A DNA stretch of 64,000 bases from Williamsia muralis NBRC 105860 (GCF_001598915.1 NZ_BDAP01000003.1:706006-770005); one strand, 5' to 3'. Counted from the stretch's first letter, positions 1 to 9,899 are shown. A program made the numbers and translations. The notes: generated from the sequence alone by a model not told the origin.

Positions 1-32
1 GTCCGGCGCCTCGGTGCCTGCGCTCGTTGTCG

Positions 33-542
33 TCAGCGCCCGGTCTGACCGTCGATCAGCTCGCGCAAGATGTCGGCGTGACCCGCGTGGCGGCCTGTCT
101 CCTCGATCATGTGGGTCAGAGCCCAACGAACGCTTGGCGCAGGGCGTCCCGGCGCGGAACGTGGCAGACGCGCGGCGAGATCGGCACAACCGTCGAGGAC
201 ATCGTTCGCCGACTCGACGGCCTGCCGGTACCTGGCGATCACGTCATCGACGCTGTCCGATGCCTCGGCGGTGAAGGTCGACTGCCACCTGGTGACCGTC
301 TCGCCGAGGAATGTCGCCCGTTCCACATGAACGAGATGGTTGAGCAGGCCGAGCAAGTTCGTTCCGGAAGGTACCGCGGCCGCCCGCACCTGCGGTTCGG
401 GAGCGCCTTCCACCTTCGCGATGATCGAGGTCCTCAAGTAGTCGAGGAATCCTCGGAGTACCTCGACTTCGCTGCTACCGGTCCGGGGTGGCGGCGTGTC
501 CCGACGACGCGTGACGCGACCGGACGAGTTCGTGATCCCCAT
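33..542 (-). CDS. DinB/DUF664 family protein (mycothiol-transferase-like fold)
   Basis: 169 aa. The helical sequence has histidines where DinB/YfiT-type proteins place their metal ligands: NHLVHVERATFLGE near the middle and THMIEETGRHAGHAD near the C-terminus. Actinobacterial members are thought to act in thiol-dependent detoxification; the substrate here is unknown. I chose the ATG at 542 because GGAGGAG lies 6 nt upstream; the frame stays open further upstream, but that part reads as the low-complexity shadow of the downstream end of secA2. The gene lies downstream of secA2 on the same strand, behind a terminator-like hairpin, so it probably has its own promoter. Confidence 0.8.
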   Translation of the reverse strand: MGITNSSGRVTRRRDTPPPRTGSSEVEVLRGFLDYLRTSIIAKVEGAPEPQVRAAAVPSGTNLLGLLNHLVHVERATFLGETVTRWQSTFTAEASDSVDDVIARYRQAVESANDVLDGCADLAARLPRSAPGRPAPSVRWALTHMIEETGRHAGHADILRELIDGQTGR

Positions 543-626
543 GGCCGGCTCCTCCGTTCGTCCGGCCATCCGCGACGTCGAACAGCCTGCCTGGCCAGCC
601 TCGCCCAGGCGCCTCCGTCTGTCACG

Positions 627-647
627 AAAACTTGCCGCATCGGCAAG
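627..647 (-). terminator. Rho-independent terminator of secA2
   Basis: Read on the minus strand, CTTGCC and GGCAAG form a 6-bp stem around a 5-nt loop and are followed directly by TTTTC. It lies 65-85 nt beyond the secA2 stop codon and before the next leftward gene. Confidence 0.65.
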
Positions 648-711
648 AGCGGCCCGACGCACTCCTGACACCGGACCCGCGGGCCACCTTGCGCAGGCCC
701 GCCCCCGACCG

Positions 712-3150
712 CTAGCGGAAGATGCCGATGATGCCCTGTAGCGCCTTTGCGCCACCGGAGCTGAACGGGCTGTCGTGCACCATGTACGTCCATGTGGTGG
801 TCGAGCGGTGGAGGTCGGCCTGTTCCAGGTCGACACCGTCAGCAGTGATGACAGCTTCACGGAATGTCTTGCGAGCGTTGTCGACTGCTTCCCCGGGCAA
901 TCGGCCGAACTCATCGAGGATCAGCTTGTGGAATTCGTCGAGGGGGGACTCACGACCGAGTGAACGCAGGTGGATGCTGGCCCGGACGTCTGAGACGAAT
1001 GCGAGATGGTCGGCCCATGCGCGGTCGAGATGGAACAGCATGATCTCGCGTGCGGCCTGCTCGAGGACCGCTACGGGGACGGGCTCGGCTTTCTCGACCG
1101 GTACCGACGAATCGGAGTCGACAGCGGTCTCAGCAGGTTCGTCGCCCACCGACTTCGTATCGGGAGCTTTGTCCGAATCGGCTGTCTCGGCCGGCTCGGA
1201 GGTCTCTCCGGTCAGTTCACGGTATCGATCGTTTTCCAGGTCCTTCAGCTCGGTGAGAGCGGTGTCGGTCGTCAGCAGCTTCATGCGCCGCGCGATCACG
1301 ATGTCGCGTTGCTGGTTCACCAGTTGGTTGTAACGCCAGGTGTTCGCATGCAGTTCGAGCATGACGCCTTCGGCGACCCGCTGGGCTTGCTCGATCAGGT
1401 CGACACCCTTGGAGCCCAGCGACCCGTCCTCCGACGAACTGACCGGGTCGCGTTTGAGGGTGAGGTTGCGCGTGACAACCGGATCCTCCACGCTCGAGAA
1501 AAATACCGAGCGGCCCGGATCCCCTTGTCGCCCAGCCCGGCCGCGCAACTGGTTGTCGAGTCGTTCGGTGTCGTGGCGACCGGTACCGACCACGCAGAGT
1601 CCGCCGAGTTCGACCACTTCGTCCCGCTCGGACGTCGATTCGCCGTCCTTCTGGCCAGCGGAACCGCCGAGCTTGATGTCGGTGCCTCGCCCGGCCATCT
1701 GAGTCGACACGGTGACGGCATTCTTGGCACCGGCCTCAGCGATGATCTTGGCTTCTTGGGCATCGTTCTTGGCGTTGAGGACCACGCTCTGCACACCGGC
1801 CCGGCCGAGGAGGTGGGCGAGTTCTTCGGACTCCGCGACGTCGTGAGTACCGATCAGGATCGGCTGCCCGGTTTCGTGGATCTCCTTGACGAACTCGACG
1901 ACGGCTTCGGCCTTGTTGGCCTTCGTGTCGTAGACCCGGTCGACCTCGTCGACACGGATGTTCTTCGTGTTGGGTGGGATTTGCGACACGGCCAGGTGAT
2001 AGAACTGCCGGAATTGCTCACCGGCCGCCAGCGCCGTACCGGTCATTCCGCACACCTTCGGGTAACGCCCGATCAGCGCCTGAACGGTGATGGTGTCGAT
2101 CACCTCGCCCGAATCGGTCTGCGCCAGGCCTTCTTTCAGCTCGACGGCTGCCTGCAGGCCATCAGGCCATCGCTGCAGCTGGGCGACTCGCCCCCGCGAG
2201 GCGTTGATGAGGTGGACTCCCCCGTCGCGCACGATGTAGTGCACGTCGCGCTCGAGCAGGATGTGTGCGTGCATCGCCACGTTGACGTGCACGAGCGTGG
2301 TACCCACATGCTCTTCGTCGTACAGGTTGATGCCACCGAGTTCTTGTTCGATGAACGCCGCACCCTCGTCGGTCAGGTAGACGTTCCTACCCTCGGCGTC
2401 GATCTCGTAGTGCGTCTTCTTCAACTTGCCGACGGCATCGTGAATGGGTTTGTCGGGCACTTCGCCGGTGGTCGCACCGGCGAGGATCAGCGGCACCAGC
2501 GCTTCGTCGACGAGCACCGAGTCGGCCTCATCGATGATCGCCACGTCAGGTTTCGGCGATACGAGGTCTTCCGCTCGGGTGGCGAGCTGGTCACGCAGTA
2601 CGTCGAAACCCACCTCGTTGACCGAACCGTAGGTGATGTCGGTGTCGTAGGCGGCCTTGCGCTCCTCGCGCGTGGAGTTCTCCGACACCGCCGACGACGA
2701 GATGGCGAACTGGTCGAACAGAGGCTTCATCCACTCCGCGTCACGAGTGGCGAGGTAGTCGTTCACCGAGACCACGTGAACCCGATGTCCCTGCAGCACA
2801 TAGCCGATCGCGGCGATTGCACCGGCCAACGTCTTGCCTTCACCGGTGGCCATCTCGATGATGTCGCCCTCGAGCAGCCGAAGCGCACCCTGCAGCTGTA
2901 CGTCGAACGGCCGCATGTCCAGCGCCCGATCTCCGGCTTCACGGACCAGCGCCAGGAAACGGGCACGGTCCTCTCCTTCGGGGTCGGTGATGTCGAGCTT
3001 CTCCGCCTCGGTGGCGAAGTTCTCGTCGCTCAGCTCCGCCGCCCATGAGTCATGGTCGCCGGACTTCTTGATCAAGGTCAGAGACTTCGACTGGTTGCGC
3101 GAAGACTGCGCTCCCAGCAGTCGCCACATGTTGTTCGTGAGCTTTCCCAC
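712..3150 (-). CDS. secA2: Accessory Sec preprotein translocase ATPase SecA2
   Basis: 812 aa, close to the roughly 808 aa of mycobacterial SecA2. It drives export of a subset of proteins through SecYEG alongside SecA1. Visible are Walker A ATGEGKT (about 101-107), the DEAD box in [13 protein letters not shown] (about 207-210), [13 protein letters not shown], and the helicase arginine region [14 protein letters not shown]. The C-terminus ends in a hydrophobic GIFR motif and lacks the SecA1 zinc tail. I chose the GTG at 3150 because GGGAG precedes it and the protein then begins like the mycobacterial one. An acidic insert of about 50 residues (roughly 645-697) interrupts the helical scaffold. 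A large membrane-protein gene is divergent from it. Confidence 0.93.
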   Translation of the reverse strand: MGKLTNNMWRLLGAQSSRNQSKSLTLIKKSGDHDSWAAELSDENFATEAEKLDITDPEGEDRARFLALVREAGDRALDMRPFDVQLQGALRLLEGDIIEMATGEGKTLAGAIAAIGYVLQGHRVHVVSVNDYLATRDAEWMKPLFDQFAISSSAVSENSTREERKAAYDTDITYGSVNEVGFDVLRDQLATRAEDLVSPKPDVAIIDEADSVLVDEALVPLILAGATTGEVPDKPIHDAVGKLKKTHYEIDAEGRNVYLTDEGAAFIEQELGGINLYDEEHVGTTLVHVNVAMHAHILLERDVHYIVRDGGVHLINASRGRVAQLQRWPDGLQAAVELKEGLAQTDSGEVIDTITVQALIGRYPKVCGMTGTALAAGEQFRQFYHLAVSQIPPNTKNIRVDEVDRVYDTKANKAEAVVEFVKEIHETGQPILIGTHDVAESEELAHLLGRAGVQSVVLNAKNDAQEAKIIAEAGAKNAVTVSTQMAGRGTDIKLGGSAGQKDGESTSERDEVVELGGLCVVGTGRHDTERLDNQLRGRAGRQGDPGRSVFFSSVEDPVVTRNLTLKRDPVSSSEDGSLGSKGVDLIEQAQRVAEGVMLELHANTWRYNQLVNQQRDIVIARRMKLLTTDTALTELKDLENDRYRELTGETSEPAETADSDKAPDTKSVGDEPAETAVDSDSSVPVEKAEPVPVAVLEQAAREIMLFHLDRAWADHLAFVSDVRASIHLRSLGRESPLDEFHKLILDEFGRLPGEAVDNARKTFREAVITADGVDLEQADLHRSTTTWTYMVHDSPFSSGGAKALQGIIGIFR

Positions 3151-3190
3151 CGAGCCGTACTCCCGTCCATCTGCAAAAGTGCCGTGCTCC

Positions 3191-3228
3191 ACCGTACGCG
3201 GAGTGCGTCCGCGGGATACCGTACGCGG
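3191..3228. repeat. Tandem 11-bp direct repeat in the secA2 divergent promoter region
   Basis: ACCGTACGCGG occurs at 3191-3201 and again at 3218-3228. The start-to-start distance is 27 bp, in the 156-bp gap between secA2 and the divergent membrane-protein gene. It could be a regulator site; the protein that would bind it is unknown. Confidence 0.4.
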
Positions 3229-3281
3229 CAGGCTTCCCGAGCAATCAGACTCTGCCACTTTCGCGCTGGTCACGGGAGCAA

Positions 3282-3287
3282 TATGAT
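3282..3287 (+). promoter_or_regulatory. Candidate -10 element of the membrane-protein gene
   Basis: TATGAT lies 19 nt before the ATG at 3307 and leaves room for the ribosome binding site GGAGGT at 3296-3301. I see no clear -35 hexamer. Confidence 0.4.
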
Positions 3288-3306
3288 TCCGTCCCGGAGG
3301 TGGCCA

Positions 3307-4878
3307 ATGAGCTCGGATCGCGGTTCCGATCGGTCCAGACCGCCGGCAGTCAGGTTCGCGGTTCGCGCAGCGGTCGCCGGCGCGGTGCTGGGATGCGCGG
3401 TTGGTCTCGGCGCGTACAACAGCTGGCTCGTCTCGCTCTTGGTGGGCGTTCCGTTGGTGGTCACCGCGCTCGTCATCTCGCCGCGTCCCCGCCGGATCGA
3501 CGGAATGCTGAAGGCAGGGCAGTCCCGCAAACAGATCCCCGTGACGATCGAGGCACTGACCAGATCAAGCCTCGACGCGTCGGATGTACAGCCCACACTT
3601 GTGACGGCAACGATCTCACCGCCCAATGACACCGACTATCGCGCGCGTTGGCTGACGGCGATGCCCAAGCCGGTCGCCGCAACCGTCCTGCAGGACGCCG
3701 ACACCACACTTCCCTCTGCCCTGATCCCGCCTCGTCCCGACACCTCGCTGTCCTACGACGTAGGTATCGCGCCAGGTAAGGCCACAGAGTTCGGTAATCA
3801 CCCGCCGAAGTCCACGCTGCTGCAACCTCTGGTCACCCTCCTCGTGGCGATAGCACTGTTCGTCGGTGTCGGCGATGGTTGGCACATCTCGGTGTCGCTG
3901 CCGGACGCTGGAATCTCATCCACCTCGGTCGAGGACACCGAATCGTCCTACGATCCTCAACAGCAGATCGATAACTTGTTGCGGCAGGTTCGAACTCTGG
4001 GACCGAATGCCGAGAACAGCATTCTCAGTCTTCGCATCACGCGCGACGGTTACGACAGCGCATCCGTGCTCGACCGAAAGACAGGCGAAAGCCTGGACAT
4101 CGACTACACCGGGTCGAGCAAGACGTGGAGCGGACCGGAGCGCAACCCCACCGATTCGCGAGGGCCACGGACTTTTCGGGCAGATGAGTTGTCGCGGATG
4201 CAATTCACCACCATCCGAGCTCAGATGAACGCCGTCATCCCGGAGAGATCTCGGTTCTTCGAGTCGATGACGGTGGTGCGTTCGGGCGATGACCAGCCCG
4301 TCCTGGCGACGGCCGACTTCGGCGACGACATCGAGGACGGAGTCGACATCCAGGCGAACACCGAGGGAGTTGTTGCTACCTGGTTCAATCCAGGCGACTT
4401 TCAGACTTCGGTGACTCTAGCCGCGGAGATGATGGCCGAGGCCGGTATCCCGACGGACCAGCCGATTCTCAATAGGTTCGAGATCCGTGGAGATCCGGAC
4501 TCGGCGACGATCTCGGCTGGAGACATACAGAATTCCGGCGGTGTACTCGTGGAGTACACCGACCTCAAATCGAGCGGGTCGCTGAGCCGCGCACCCGGCC
4601 ACTTTCCTTCGCTGCGTATTTACAGCGAGAACAAGACCGGTCGGCTGCGTGCGGGTTCTTTCGCTTTCACCGACGTGTCGGCGTCTACTTTCGATCAGGT
4701 ACGAAATGACGCGATGCGGCGCGGCAACGTCGACACGTTCGACCGCGACCTCGTGGACATCGAGGCTTCGCATCGGTATGTACTGGACAAGTATCAGACG
4801 GTCATCTCGATCAAATCCGGACCTGACCCGGCCGAGGAGATCTACTCTCTCGACGGCCAGTACATCGCACCGAAGTAG
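3307..4878 (+). CDS. Uncharacterised three-helix membrane protein with a large C-terminal domain
   Basis: 523 aa, not recognised. Two membrane helices lie near the N-terminus (about 17-37 and 40-58). A hydrophilic stretch of about 110 residues follows, then a third helix (about 171-188). A soluble C-terminal domain of about 335 residues follows, rich in Asp, Ser and Thr and without cysteine-motif or enzyme signatures. If the N-terminus is cytoplasmic, the C-terminal domain lies outside the membrane. The ATG at 3307 has a perfect GGAGGT 5 nt upstream. The gene is divergent from secA2 and converges with another unrecognised membrane protein. A role connected with SecA2 or the envelope is only a guess. 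Confidence 0.8.
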   Translation: MSSDRGSDRSRPPAVRFAVRAAVAGAVLGCAVGLGAYNSWLVSLLVGVPLVVTALVISPRPRRIDGMLKAGQSRKQIPVTIEALTRSSLDASDVQPTLVTATISPPNDTDYRARWLTAMPKPVAATVLQDADTTLPSALIPPRPDTSLSYDVGIAPGKATEFGNHPPKSTLLQPLVTLLVAIALFVGVGDGWHISVSLPDAGISSTSVEDTESSYDPQQQIDNLLRQVRTLGPNAENSILSLRITRDGYDSASVLDRKTGESLDIDYTGSSKTWSGPERNPTDSRGPRTFRADELSRMQFTTIRAQMNAVIPERSRFFESMTVVRSGDDQPVLATADFGDDIEDGVDIQANTEGVVATWFNPGDFQTSVTLAAEMMAEAGIPTDQPILNRFEIRGDPDSATISAGDIQNSGGVLVEYTDLKSSGSLSRAPGHFPSLRIYSENKTGRLRAGSFAFTDVSASTFDQVRNDAMRRGNVDTFDRDLVDIEASHRYVLDKYQTVISIKSGPDPAEEIYSLDGQYIAPK

Positions 4879-4904
4879 CCCGGCGACACTGCATTTGCCA
4901 CCGT

Positions 4905-6050
4905 CTAGTCCGCCTCCAACGCCCTTCGCCGTCCCGCATCGATTTCCTCCATCGCCTGCGGCTGTGGATGAAGGCTGCCGCGGTCGGTCAGGTCGGTGAC
5001 GATCTGCTTGATCTGGTTCAGGTACTCGGCCTGCTGCTCGCCCTGGACGTTTCGCGCATTCTCCAGCAGCGACAACGCAACCGTGAGTTCTTTCTGGTCG
5101 TTCACCTCGAGTAACCCGGTACCCACCGCGCGCCCATATTTCTCACATTCGACCCACGCCTTACGCAGGTCGATGACCGCCTGCTGATACTCGTCGGCAC
5201 GGTCGATGTTGACCGGGAACGTATCGGTGCGCAGCTCTTGGGCGCGGTTCAACGTCGTGTGGAAGATCTCCACGGTGTCGACCGACACGTCGGTGACGGC
5301 CGGGAACCGGATGAGCAGCTCGGGCTCGAGTTCGTACTGGGCGTAGTCCGCCAGCACATCATCGTGTTGTTTGATTGCCGCCTGCCACAACCGTTTTGCG
5401 GCTTCCTCGCTGTCGGCGTTCGCGATGCGAGGGATCAACCGGCCAGGCGGGGGCTGTGCAGGTTGATATCCCGGCTCTGCCGCTGCGGGTTTGGCGAGGT
5501 CACCTGTGGCCTTACCCACCCTGACCATGCGCTTGGCGGGCTGATGGGCGCGGAGGCGGGCGATCACCTCCGCCGCGGCCGGGTCCGACTCGATCGCCGC
5601 GATCTGCCACTCCTGATCCGGGTTGCTCTCGAACCGCAGACGCAGGTACCGGCAGCCTCGGACGTGGAACTGATCAGCGCGCGACGACCGGCTGACGGAT
5701 GTGTCGGTTGCCAGCTCCGAACTCTGTTTGACCGACAGCAGAGAGTCGAGCGGAAAGGAGTGCAGTGCGGAGTCGGCATTGCCGAAGTGGACCATCTCAT
5801 CGTCCACGGTGATCGTCACGGCCGGCAGGTCACGGATGCGGCCCAACGCCGCCAGCAGCAGGCCCAGCCCCAATGTCACGATGACGATGAGACCGGTTGT
5901 CATGGGCGGGGCATCGACGATCGTCAGTGCGACCAACTCCAGCAGCGAGGCGATCACGAGCGCGCTCGAAGCTGTTGCGAGCCGTTCGTGAGTCGTACTG
6001 CGGTACTCGGTTCGGCACGTGACCGATGCGGGGCCGGAACTGCTCGCCAC
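4905..6050 (-). CDS. Uncharacterised membrane protein with PH-like segment and helical C-terminus
   Basis: 381 aa, function unknown. Two membrane helices (about 26-45 and 50-70) are followed by a beta-rich stretch (about 75-170) resembling small bacterial PH-like domains. A Pro/Ala-rich linker (about 185-205) leads to a helical region (about 215-375). I chose the GTG at 6050 because TAGGAGG sits 6 nt upstream; the longer reading to 6083 has no such site. The gene converges with the preceding membrane protein, leaving 26 nt between stops, and lies behind a monooxygenase gene on the same strand. Confidence 0.75.
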   Translation of the reverse strand: MASSSGPASVTCRTEYRSTTHERLATASSALVIASLLELVALTIVDAPPMTTGLIVIVTLGLGLLLAALGRIRDLPAVTITVDDEMVHFGNADSALHSFPLDSLLSVKQSSELATDTSVSRSSRADQFHVRGCRYLRLRFESNPDQEWQIAAIESDPAAAEVIARLRAHQPAKRMVRVGKATGDLAKPAAAEPGYQPAQPPPGRLIPRIANADSEEAAKRLWQAAIKQHDDVLADYAQYELEPELLIRFPAVTDVSVDTVEIFHTTLNRAQELRTDTFPVNIDRADEYQQAVIDLRKAWVECEKYGRAVGTGLLEVNDQKELTVALSLLENARNVQGEQQAEYLNQIKQIVTDLTDRGSLHPQPQAMEEIDAGRRRALEAD

Positions 6051-6103
6051 GTCTTGCCTCCTACGGTGCGCCGCACTGCTCACGACGCTTACACCGCGGG
6101 ACT

Positions 6104-7159
6104 TTACCTCTGATCGGACAAGGCCTCGCGAACAATCGGGGCGACCTTCTCGCCGTACAGTTCGATGCTTCGCATCTTGGCTTCATGGGACAGGGTGCCG
6201 TTGCCGTACTTCATGTCGAAACGGGTGACCTTCAGTGCCCGCACATTCTGAATGATCTTCGCAGCAACGGTGTCCGGAGAACCCACATACAACGAACCGT
6301 CCGGGCCTGCCGCCTGTTCGAACTGACCGCGTGTCGTCGCCGGCCATCCTCGTTCCCGGCCGATCCGGTTCATCTGATCGCGGTAGTGGGGCCACAGTTC
6401 TTCACGGGCCTGTTCGTCACTGTCGGAGACATGACCCGGCGAGTGCATTGCCACCGGCAGCTCGGCATGCCCGAACTCGGTCAGCGCGCGATGGTAGAGG
6501 TCGACGAACGGTTCGAACCGGGCCGGTTCACCGCCGATGATGGCCAGCACCAACGGTATTCCGTATCGCGCCGCGCGTACCACCGACTCCGGCGAGCCAC
6601 CGACACCGATCCAGGTGGTCAACCCACCCTTCGCGGTTTTCGGGAACACCTCCTGGCCGGTCAAGGGCGCCCGGTGACCACCAGTCCAGGTGATCGGGCC
6701 CTCGGATCGCAGCTCGGCGAACAGGTCCAGTTTCTCGGAGAACAACTCCTCGTACTGCGCGAGGTCGTAGCCGAACAACGGGAACGATTCGGTGAACGAG
6801 CCGCGCCCCAGGATGACCTCCGCCCGGCCACCAGAGATCGCGTCGAGAGTAGCGAAGCGTTGGTACACGCGGATCGGGTCATCTGAGCTCAGTACGGTCA
6901 CAGCCGTTCCCAGACGGATGGAATCTGTCTGAGCCGCAATCGCGGCCAGGACCACCTCAGGCGCTGAGACGGCAAAATCCTCGCGGTGATGCTCACCGAC
7001 ACCGAAGAAGTCCAAGCCCACACTGTCGGCGAGAACTCCTTCTGCGACCACATCACGGATGACCTGGTCGTACGAGAGTGGCTCACCATCCGGACCGGCA
7101 GTGCGATCGCCGAATGTGTCCAGGCCGAGTTCCACGGCCGACGATTTTGATATGGGCAT
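6104..7159 (-). CDS. LLM-class flavin-dependent monooxygenase (luciferase-like)
   Basis: 351 aa, a full-length bacterial-luciferase-fold enzyme using FMN or F420. Family signatures include the N-terminal ELGLDTFGD strand, FGVGEHHREDFAVSAPE, the SGGRAEVILGRGS turn that lines the flavin site, and GVGGSPESVVRAARYG. The C-terminus has the family's GSPDTVAAKI segment. The substrate cannot be told from sequence. The ATG at 7159 follows GAAGGA. The gene is divergent from a LysE-type exporter, with 135 nt between the two starts. Confidence 0.85.
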   Translation of the reverse strand: MPISKSSAVELGLDTFGDRTAGPDGEPLSYDQVIRDVVAEGVLADSVGLDFFGVGEHHREDFAVSAPEVVLAAIAAQTDSIRLGTAVTVLSSDDPIRVYQRFATLDAISGGRAEVILGRGSFTESFPLFGYDLAQYEELFSEKLDLFAELRSEGPITWTGGHRAPLTGQEVFPKTAKGGLTTWIGVGGSPESVVRAARYGIPLVLAIIGGEPARFEPFVDLYHRALTEFGHAELPVAMHSPGHVSDSDEQAREELWPHYRDQMNRIGRERGWPATTRGQFEQAAGPDGSLYVGSPDTVAAKIIQNVRALKVTRFDMKYGNGTLSHEAKMRSIELYGEKVAPIVREALSDQR

Positions 7160-7294
7160 CGAGGTGTCCTTCTTCCTTCGCGGTCACGTGGGCAACCACA
7201 TCAAGGCTCCGAAGATTCCCGCGGCCGTCTGAACGCCGGCGGGCTCGTCTGAACGCGCCCGCCAACGGGTTGACATCGGTGGTTCAGTGAAACG

Positions 7295-7930
7295 ATGGTT
7301 CCTCTACCCAATCTGCTCGCGTTCATCGTCGCCGCAGTTGTGCTGATAGCCGTTCCGGGGCCCAGTGTGCTGTTTGTGGTCGGACGTTCGATCGCATACG
7401 GCAGGCGAGTCGGGCTCCTGAGCGTGCTCGGCAACACCATGGGCCTGATCCCTCAGATCGTCGCTGTCGCCCTGGGCATCGGCGCCGTGGTGTCCGCGTC
7501 GGCAACCATGTTCACGGTCATCAAAGCAGCCGGTGCGGTGTACCTGGTCTATCTAGGTGTTCAAGCGATCCGTCATCGCCACCGCATCCACGCGGGCGCC
7601 GGCCCCGGCGATGAAGTGACGACGAGGCGCGTTGTGACACAAGGCTTCACGGTTGGCTTCACGAACCCCAAGGCACTGGTGTTCCTGGCAGCCGTCCTCC
7701 CCCAATTCGTCGAACCCGCCTCAGGCGCCCCCGGATTTCAGATGTTTGTCCTAGGGGCAGTCTTTGTCGTGATCGGGTTGATCTGCGACAGCGCGTGGGC
7801 GATGGTCGCATCGGTCACCCGCTCATGGTTCACCGATTCACCCCGGCGGCAGGCACAGTTGAGCGCAACCGGCGGATTGATGATGATCGGGTTGGGCGGC
7901 ACGCTCGCGTTGTCCGGCAACAAGGCCTGA
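7295..7930 (+). CDS. LysE/RhtB family amino-acid exporter
   Basis: 211 aa with about six membrane helices, the usual size for the family. The N-terminal motif around VPGPSVLFVVGRSIAYGRRVGL and the central GFTNPKALVFLAAVLPQFV segment are hallmarks of LysE/RhtB exporters. These move amino acids or small amino-acid-like molecules out of the cytoplasm. The specific substrate is not predictable. It stands alone on the plus strand between a divergent flavin monooxygenase and ppk2. Confidence 0.88.
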   Translation: MVPLPNLLAFIVAAVVLIAVPGPSVLFVVGRSIAYGRRVGLLSVLGNTMGLIPQIVAVALGIGAVVSASATMFTVIKAAGAVYLVYLGVQAIRHRHRIHAGAGPGDEVTTRRVVTQGFTVGFTNPKALVFLAAVLPQFVEPASGAPGFQMFVLGAVFVVIGLICDSAWAMVASVTRSWFTDSPRRQAQLSATGGLMMIGLGGTLALSGNKA

Positions 7931-7961
7931 GGCGGATCGTCCAGCCCGGTGGTTCACAATC

Positions 7962-7991
7962 GCTGACGATGCGCTTGCAACCCAGTAGGCT
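7962..7991 (+). promoter_or_regulatory. Candidate promoter of ppk2, leaderless
   Basis: CTGACG (7962-7967) and TAGGCT (7986-7991) are separated by 18 nt. The ATG at 7998 begins 6 nt after the -10 hexamer, so transcription may start at the initiation codon, as is common in actinobacteria. Confidence 0.4.
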
Positions 7992-7997
7992 CCCTCC

Positions 7998-8840
7998 ATG
8001 GGAAAGAAGGACAGCGGTAAGAAGAGCAAGGCCCAGAAGATCCCCAAAGATGTCTACGAGGCCGAGCTCTTCCGCTTGCAATCCGAGTTCGTGAAGTTGC
8101 AAGAGTGGGTGAAGGACACCGGTACCCGGGTCGTCGTGATCTTCGAGGGCCGTGACGCAGCCGGCAAGGGCGGCACGATCAAGCGCATCACCGAATATCT
8201 GTCGCCCCGAGTTGTCCGCGTGACCGCATTGCCCGCACCCACCGACCGCGAGCGCGGCCAGTGGTACTACCAGCGATACATCGCCCACCTGCCGGCGCCC
8301 GGCGAGATCACCATCTTCGACCGATCCTGGTACAACCGGGCAGGCGTGGAAAAAGTGATGGGCTTCTGCACACCCACAGAGCACTCCCTGTTCCTGCGTC
8401 AGACCCCGATCTTCGAACAGATGCTCCTCGACGACGGGATCATCCTTCGGAAGTACTGGTTCTCGGTGTCCGACGACGAGCAACTCCGACGTTTCCGGTC
8501 ACGACTCAATGATCCTGTGCGGCAATGGAAACTGAGTCCGATGGACCTGGAATCGGTGTACCGCTGGGAGGATTATTCTCGCGCGAAGGACGAGATGATG
8601 GTGCACACAGACACCCCGAACAGTCCCTGGTATGTGGTCGAATCGGACGTCAAGAAGCACGCTCGCCTGAACATGATGTCGCATCTGCTGTCCACGATCG
8701 ACTATCACGAGGTGAAGAAACCGAAAGTCGACTTGCCCGAGAAGCCGATCGACACCGGAACCTATCAACGACCTCCTCGCGAACTTACGACCTACGTCCC
8801 CGACCATGTGTCCGAACTGGTCGGCGACGTCGAGACCTGA
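7998..8840 (+). CDS. ppk2: Polyphosphate kinase 2
   Basis: 280 aa, the size of a single-domain PPK2. The enzyme transfers phosphate between inorganic polyphosphate and nucleoside diphosphates, usually favouring synthesis of GTP or ATP from polyphosphate. It has Walker A GRDAAGKGG (51-59), the PPK2 lid lysines and arginines after it, and Walker B with the conserved FDRSWYNRAGVE (about 107-117). The N-terminus is a short lysine-rich tail. Its stop is 15 nt from that of the convergent VOC gene. Confidence 0.93.
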   Translation: MGKKDSGKKSKAQKIPKDVYEAELFRLQSEFVKLQEWVKDTGTRVVVIFEGRDAAGKGGTIKRITEYLSPRVVRVTALPAPTDRERGQWYYQRYIAHLPAPGEITIFDRSWYNRAGVEKVMGFCTPTEHSLFLRQTPIFEQMLLDDGIILRKYWFSVSDDEQLRRFRSRLNDPVRQWKLSPMDLESVYRWEDYSRAKDEMMVHTDTPNSPWYVVESDVKKHARLNMMSHLLSTIDYHEVKKPKVDLPEKPIDTGTYQRPPRELTTYVPDHVSELVGDVET

Positions 8841-8853
8841 TGCGTCAAAGGCC

Positions 8854-8870
8854 GCCTATGTCACATAGGC
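8854..8870. terminator. Hairpin between convergent ppk2 and VOC genes
   Basis: GCCTATG and CATAGGC form a perfect 7-bp stem around a TCA triloop, overlapping the VOC stop codon. There is no T-run, so a bidirectional terminator role is tentative. Confidence 0.35.
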
Positions 8871-9281
8871 CTCGGTCGGCTGGGTCAACCGGATGCTGTT
8901 CCCGGATGGGTCTCTGAACCCGGCGTCGATCCCATATGGCCTTTGCTCGGGTACCTCGGTGAACTCGACCCCGCGGGCAGTGAGCTTCTCGTATTCCGAC
9001 TGACAATCGTCGGTGGTGAGAAACACCGTGCCGGCGAAACCTTTGGTGACGAGCGAGAGGATCTCGTCGTGCGTGGACTCGCTCACCATCGGTGGTGCCG
9101 GGATGGCCATCAGGATGACGGTCACATCGTCCTGCCCGGGCGGCGCCACGGTCAGCCAACGGAATCCACCCAACTCCGGCACGGTCGCGTCGGACCGCAC
9201 CTCCATGCCCAACTGCTCGGTGTAGAACTTCAGCGCAATGTCTTGATCGTGAACCCAGATCTGCGCTCCGGCGATTCTCAT
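8856..9281 (-). CDS. VOC family (glyoxalase/bleomycin-resistance fold) protein
   Basis: 141 aa, a single vicinal-oxygen-chelate module. It opens with AQIWVHDQDIALKFYTEQLGMEV and ends with GIDAGFRDPSGNSIRL, the usual first and last strands of the fold. The closing metal ligand is not obvious. Such proteins range from metalloenzymes acting on small hydrophobic or thiol-bound substrates to antibiotic-binding proteins. The ATG at 9281 has AGGAG 6 nt upstream. It lies 115 nt downstream of an AraC regulator on the same strand, a common actinobacterial pairing. Confidence 0.85.
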   Translation of the reverse strand: MRIAGAQIWVHDQDIALKFYTEQLGMEVRSDATVPELGGFRWLTVAPPGQDDVTVILMAIPAPPMVSESTHDEILSLVTKGFAGTVFLTTDDCQSEYEKLTARGVEFTEVPEQRPYGIDAGFRDPSGNSIRLTQPTEAYVT

Positions 9282-9396
9282 GATGAACTCCTGTGCTCGA
9301 GTGGTGTTTACACAGTCGACGCTAACGCCGCGTTGCCGGTCGAGTCTTCTCCCCGTGTGCTGTTCGTCGACTTGCCCGATCTCCAGGATTCGGTTG

Positions 9397-9807
9397 CTAC
9401 AGCCGGCTGTCGGGCGCGGGACGACTGAACGTACGAACCACGCACGCGGGCACCATTGCTCGCTCGGCTGCGGCAGGCAGACTGGCTCGATAACGGGCCG
9501 GCGTGAGTCCGTAGGTTCGCTTGAAGCTCGTGGTGAAAGACCCGACACTGCGCAAACCGACGGCCACACATACATCCGCCACCGAATAGTCGGTGTTACG
9601 CAACAGGGCCGCAGCGCGTTCGAGCCGACGCGTCTGCAGGTAGGTGTGCGGCGTTTCACCGAAAGCACGCGTGAAAGCGCGGCTGAAATGCGCACGGGAC
9701 AACATCGCGGCCGCAGCCATCTGATCGACGGTCAGTTCGCAGGCGTACTGCGTGTCGATCAGATCTCTGGCGCGGAGCAGATACCGCGACGGGGGAAGAC
9801 TGCCCAC
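9397..9807 (-). CDS. AraC family transcriptional regulator (DNA-binding module)
   Basis: About 136 aa with little beyond the two helix-turn-helix motifs. The first lies around LTVDQMAAAAMLSRAHFSRAFTRAFGETP and the second around VADVCVAVGLRSVGSFTTSFKRTYGLTPARYR. No sensor domain is present, which matches the short AraC proteins often placed before VOC genes. I took the GTG at 9807 because the protein then begins just before the first helix. A start at 9843 or 9903 is possible. It probably controls the downstream VOC gene. Confidence 0.82.
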   Translation of the reverse strand: MGSLPPSRYLLRARDLIDTQYACELTVDQMAAAAMLSRAHFSRAFTRAFGETPHTYLQTRRLERAAALLRNTDYSVADVCVAVGLRSVGSFTTSFKRTYGLTPARYRASLPAAAERAMVPACVVRTFSRPAPDSRL

Positions 9808-9899
9808 GTGGCCACTATCGCACGCCCAACCGACGCAGACCATCACCCGGAGGTGGCGCTCCGAAGGCCGAACGGCCCCAGACGGGCCGTACCCCTCTA

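Noticed and set aside
1006..3048. 680-residue open frame on the plus strand opposite secA2
   Set aside because: It mirrors the codon structure of secA2, has no family features and is a high-GC antisense shadow.
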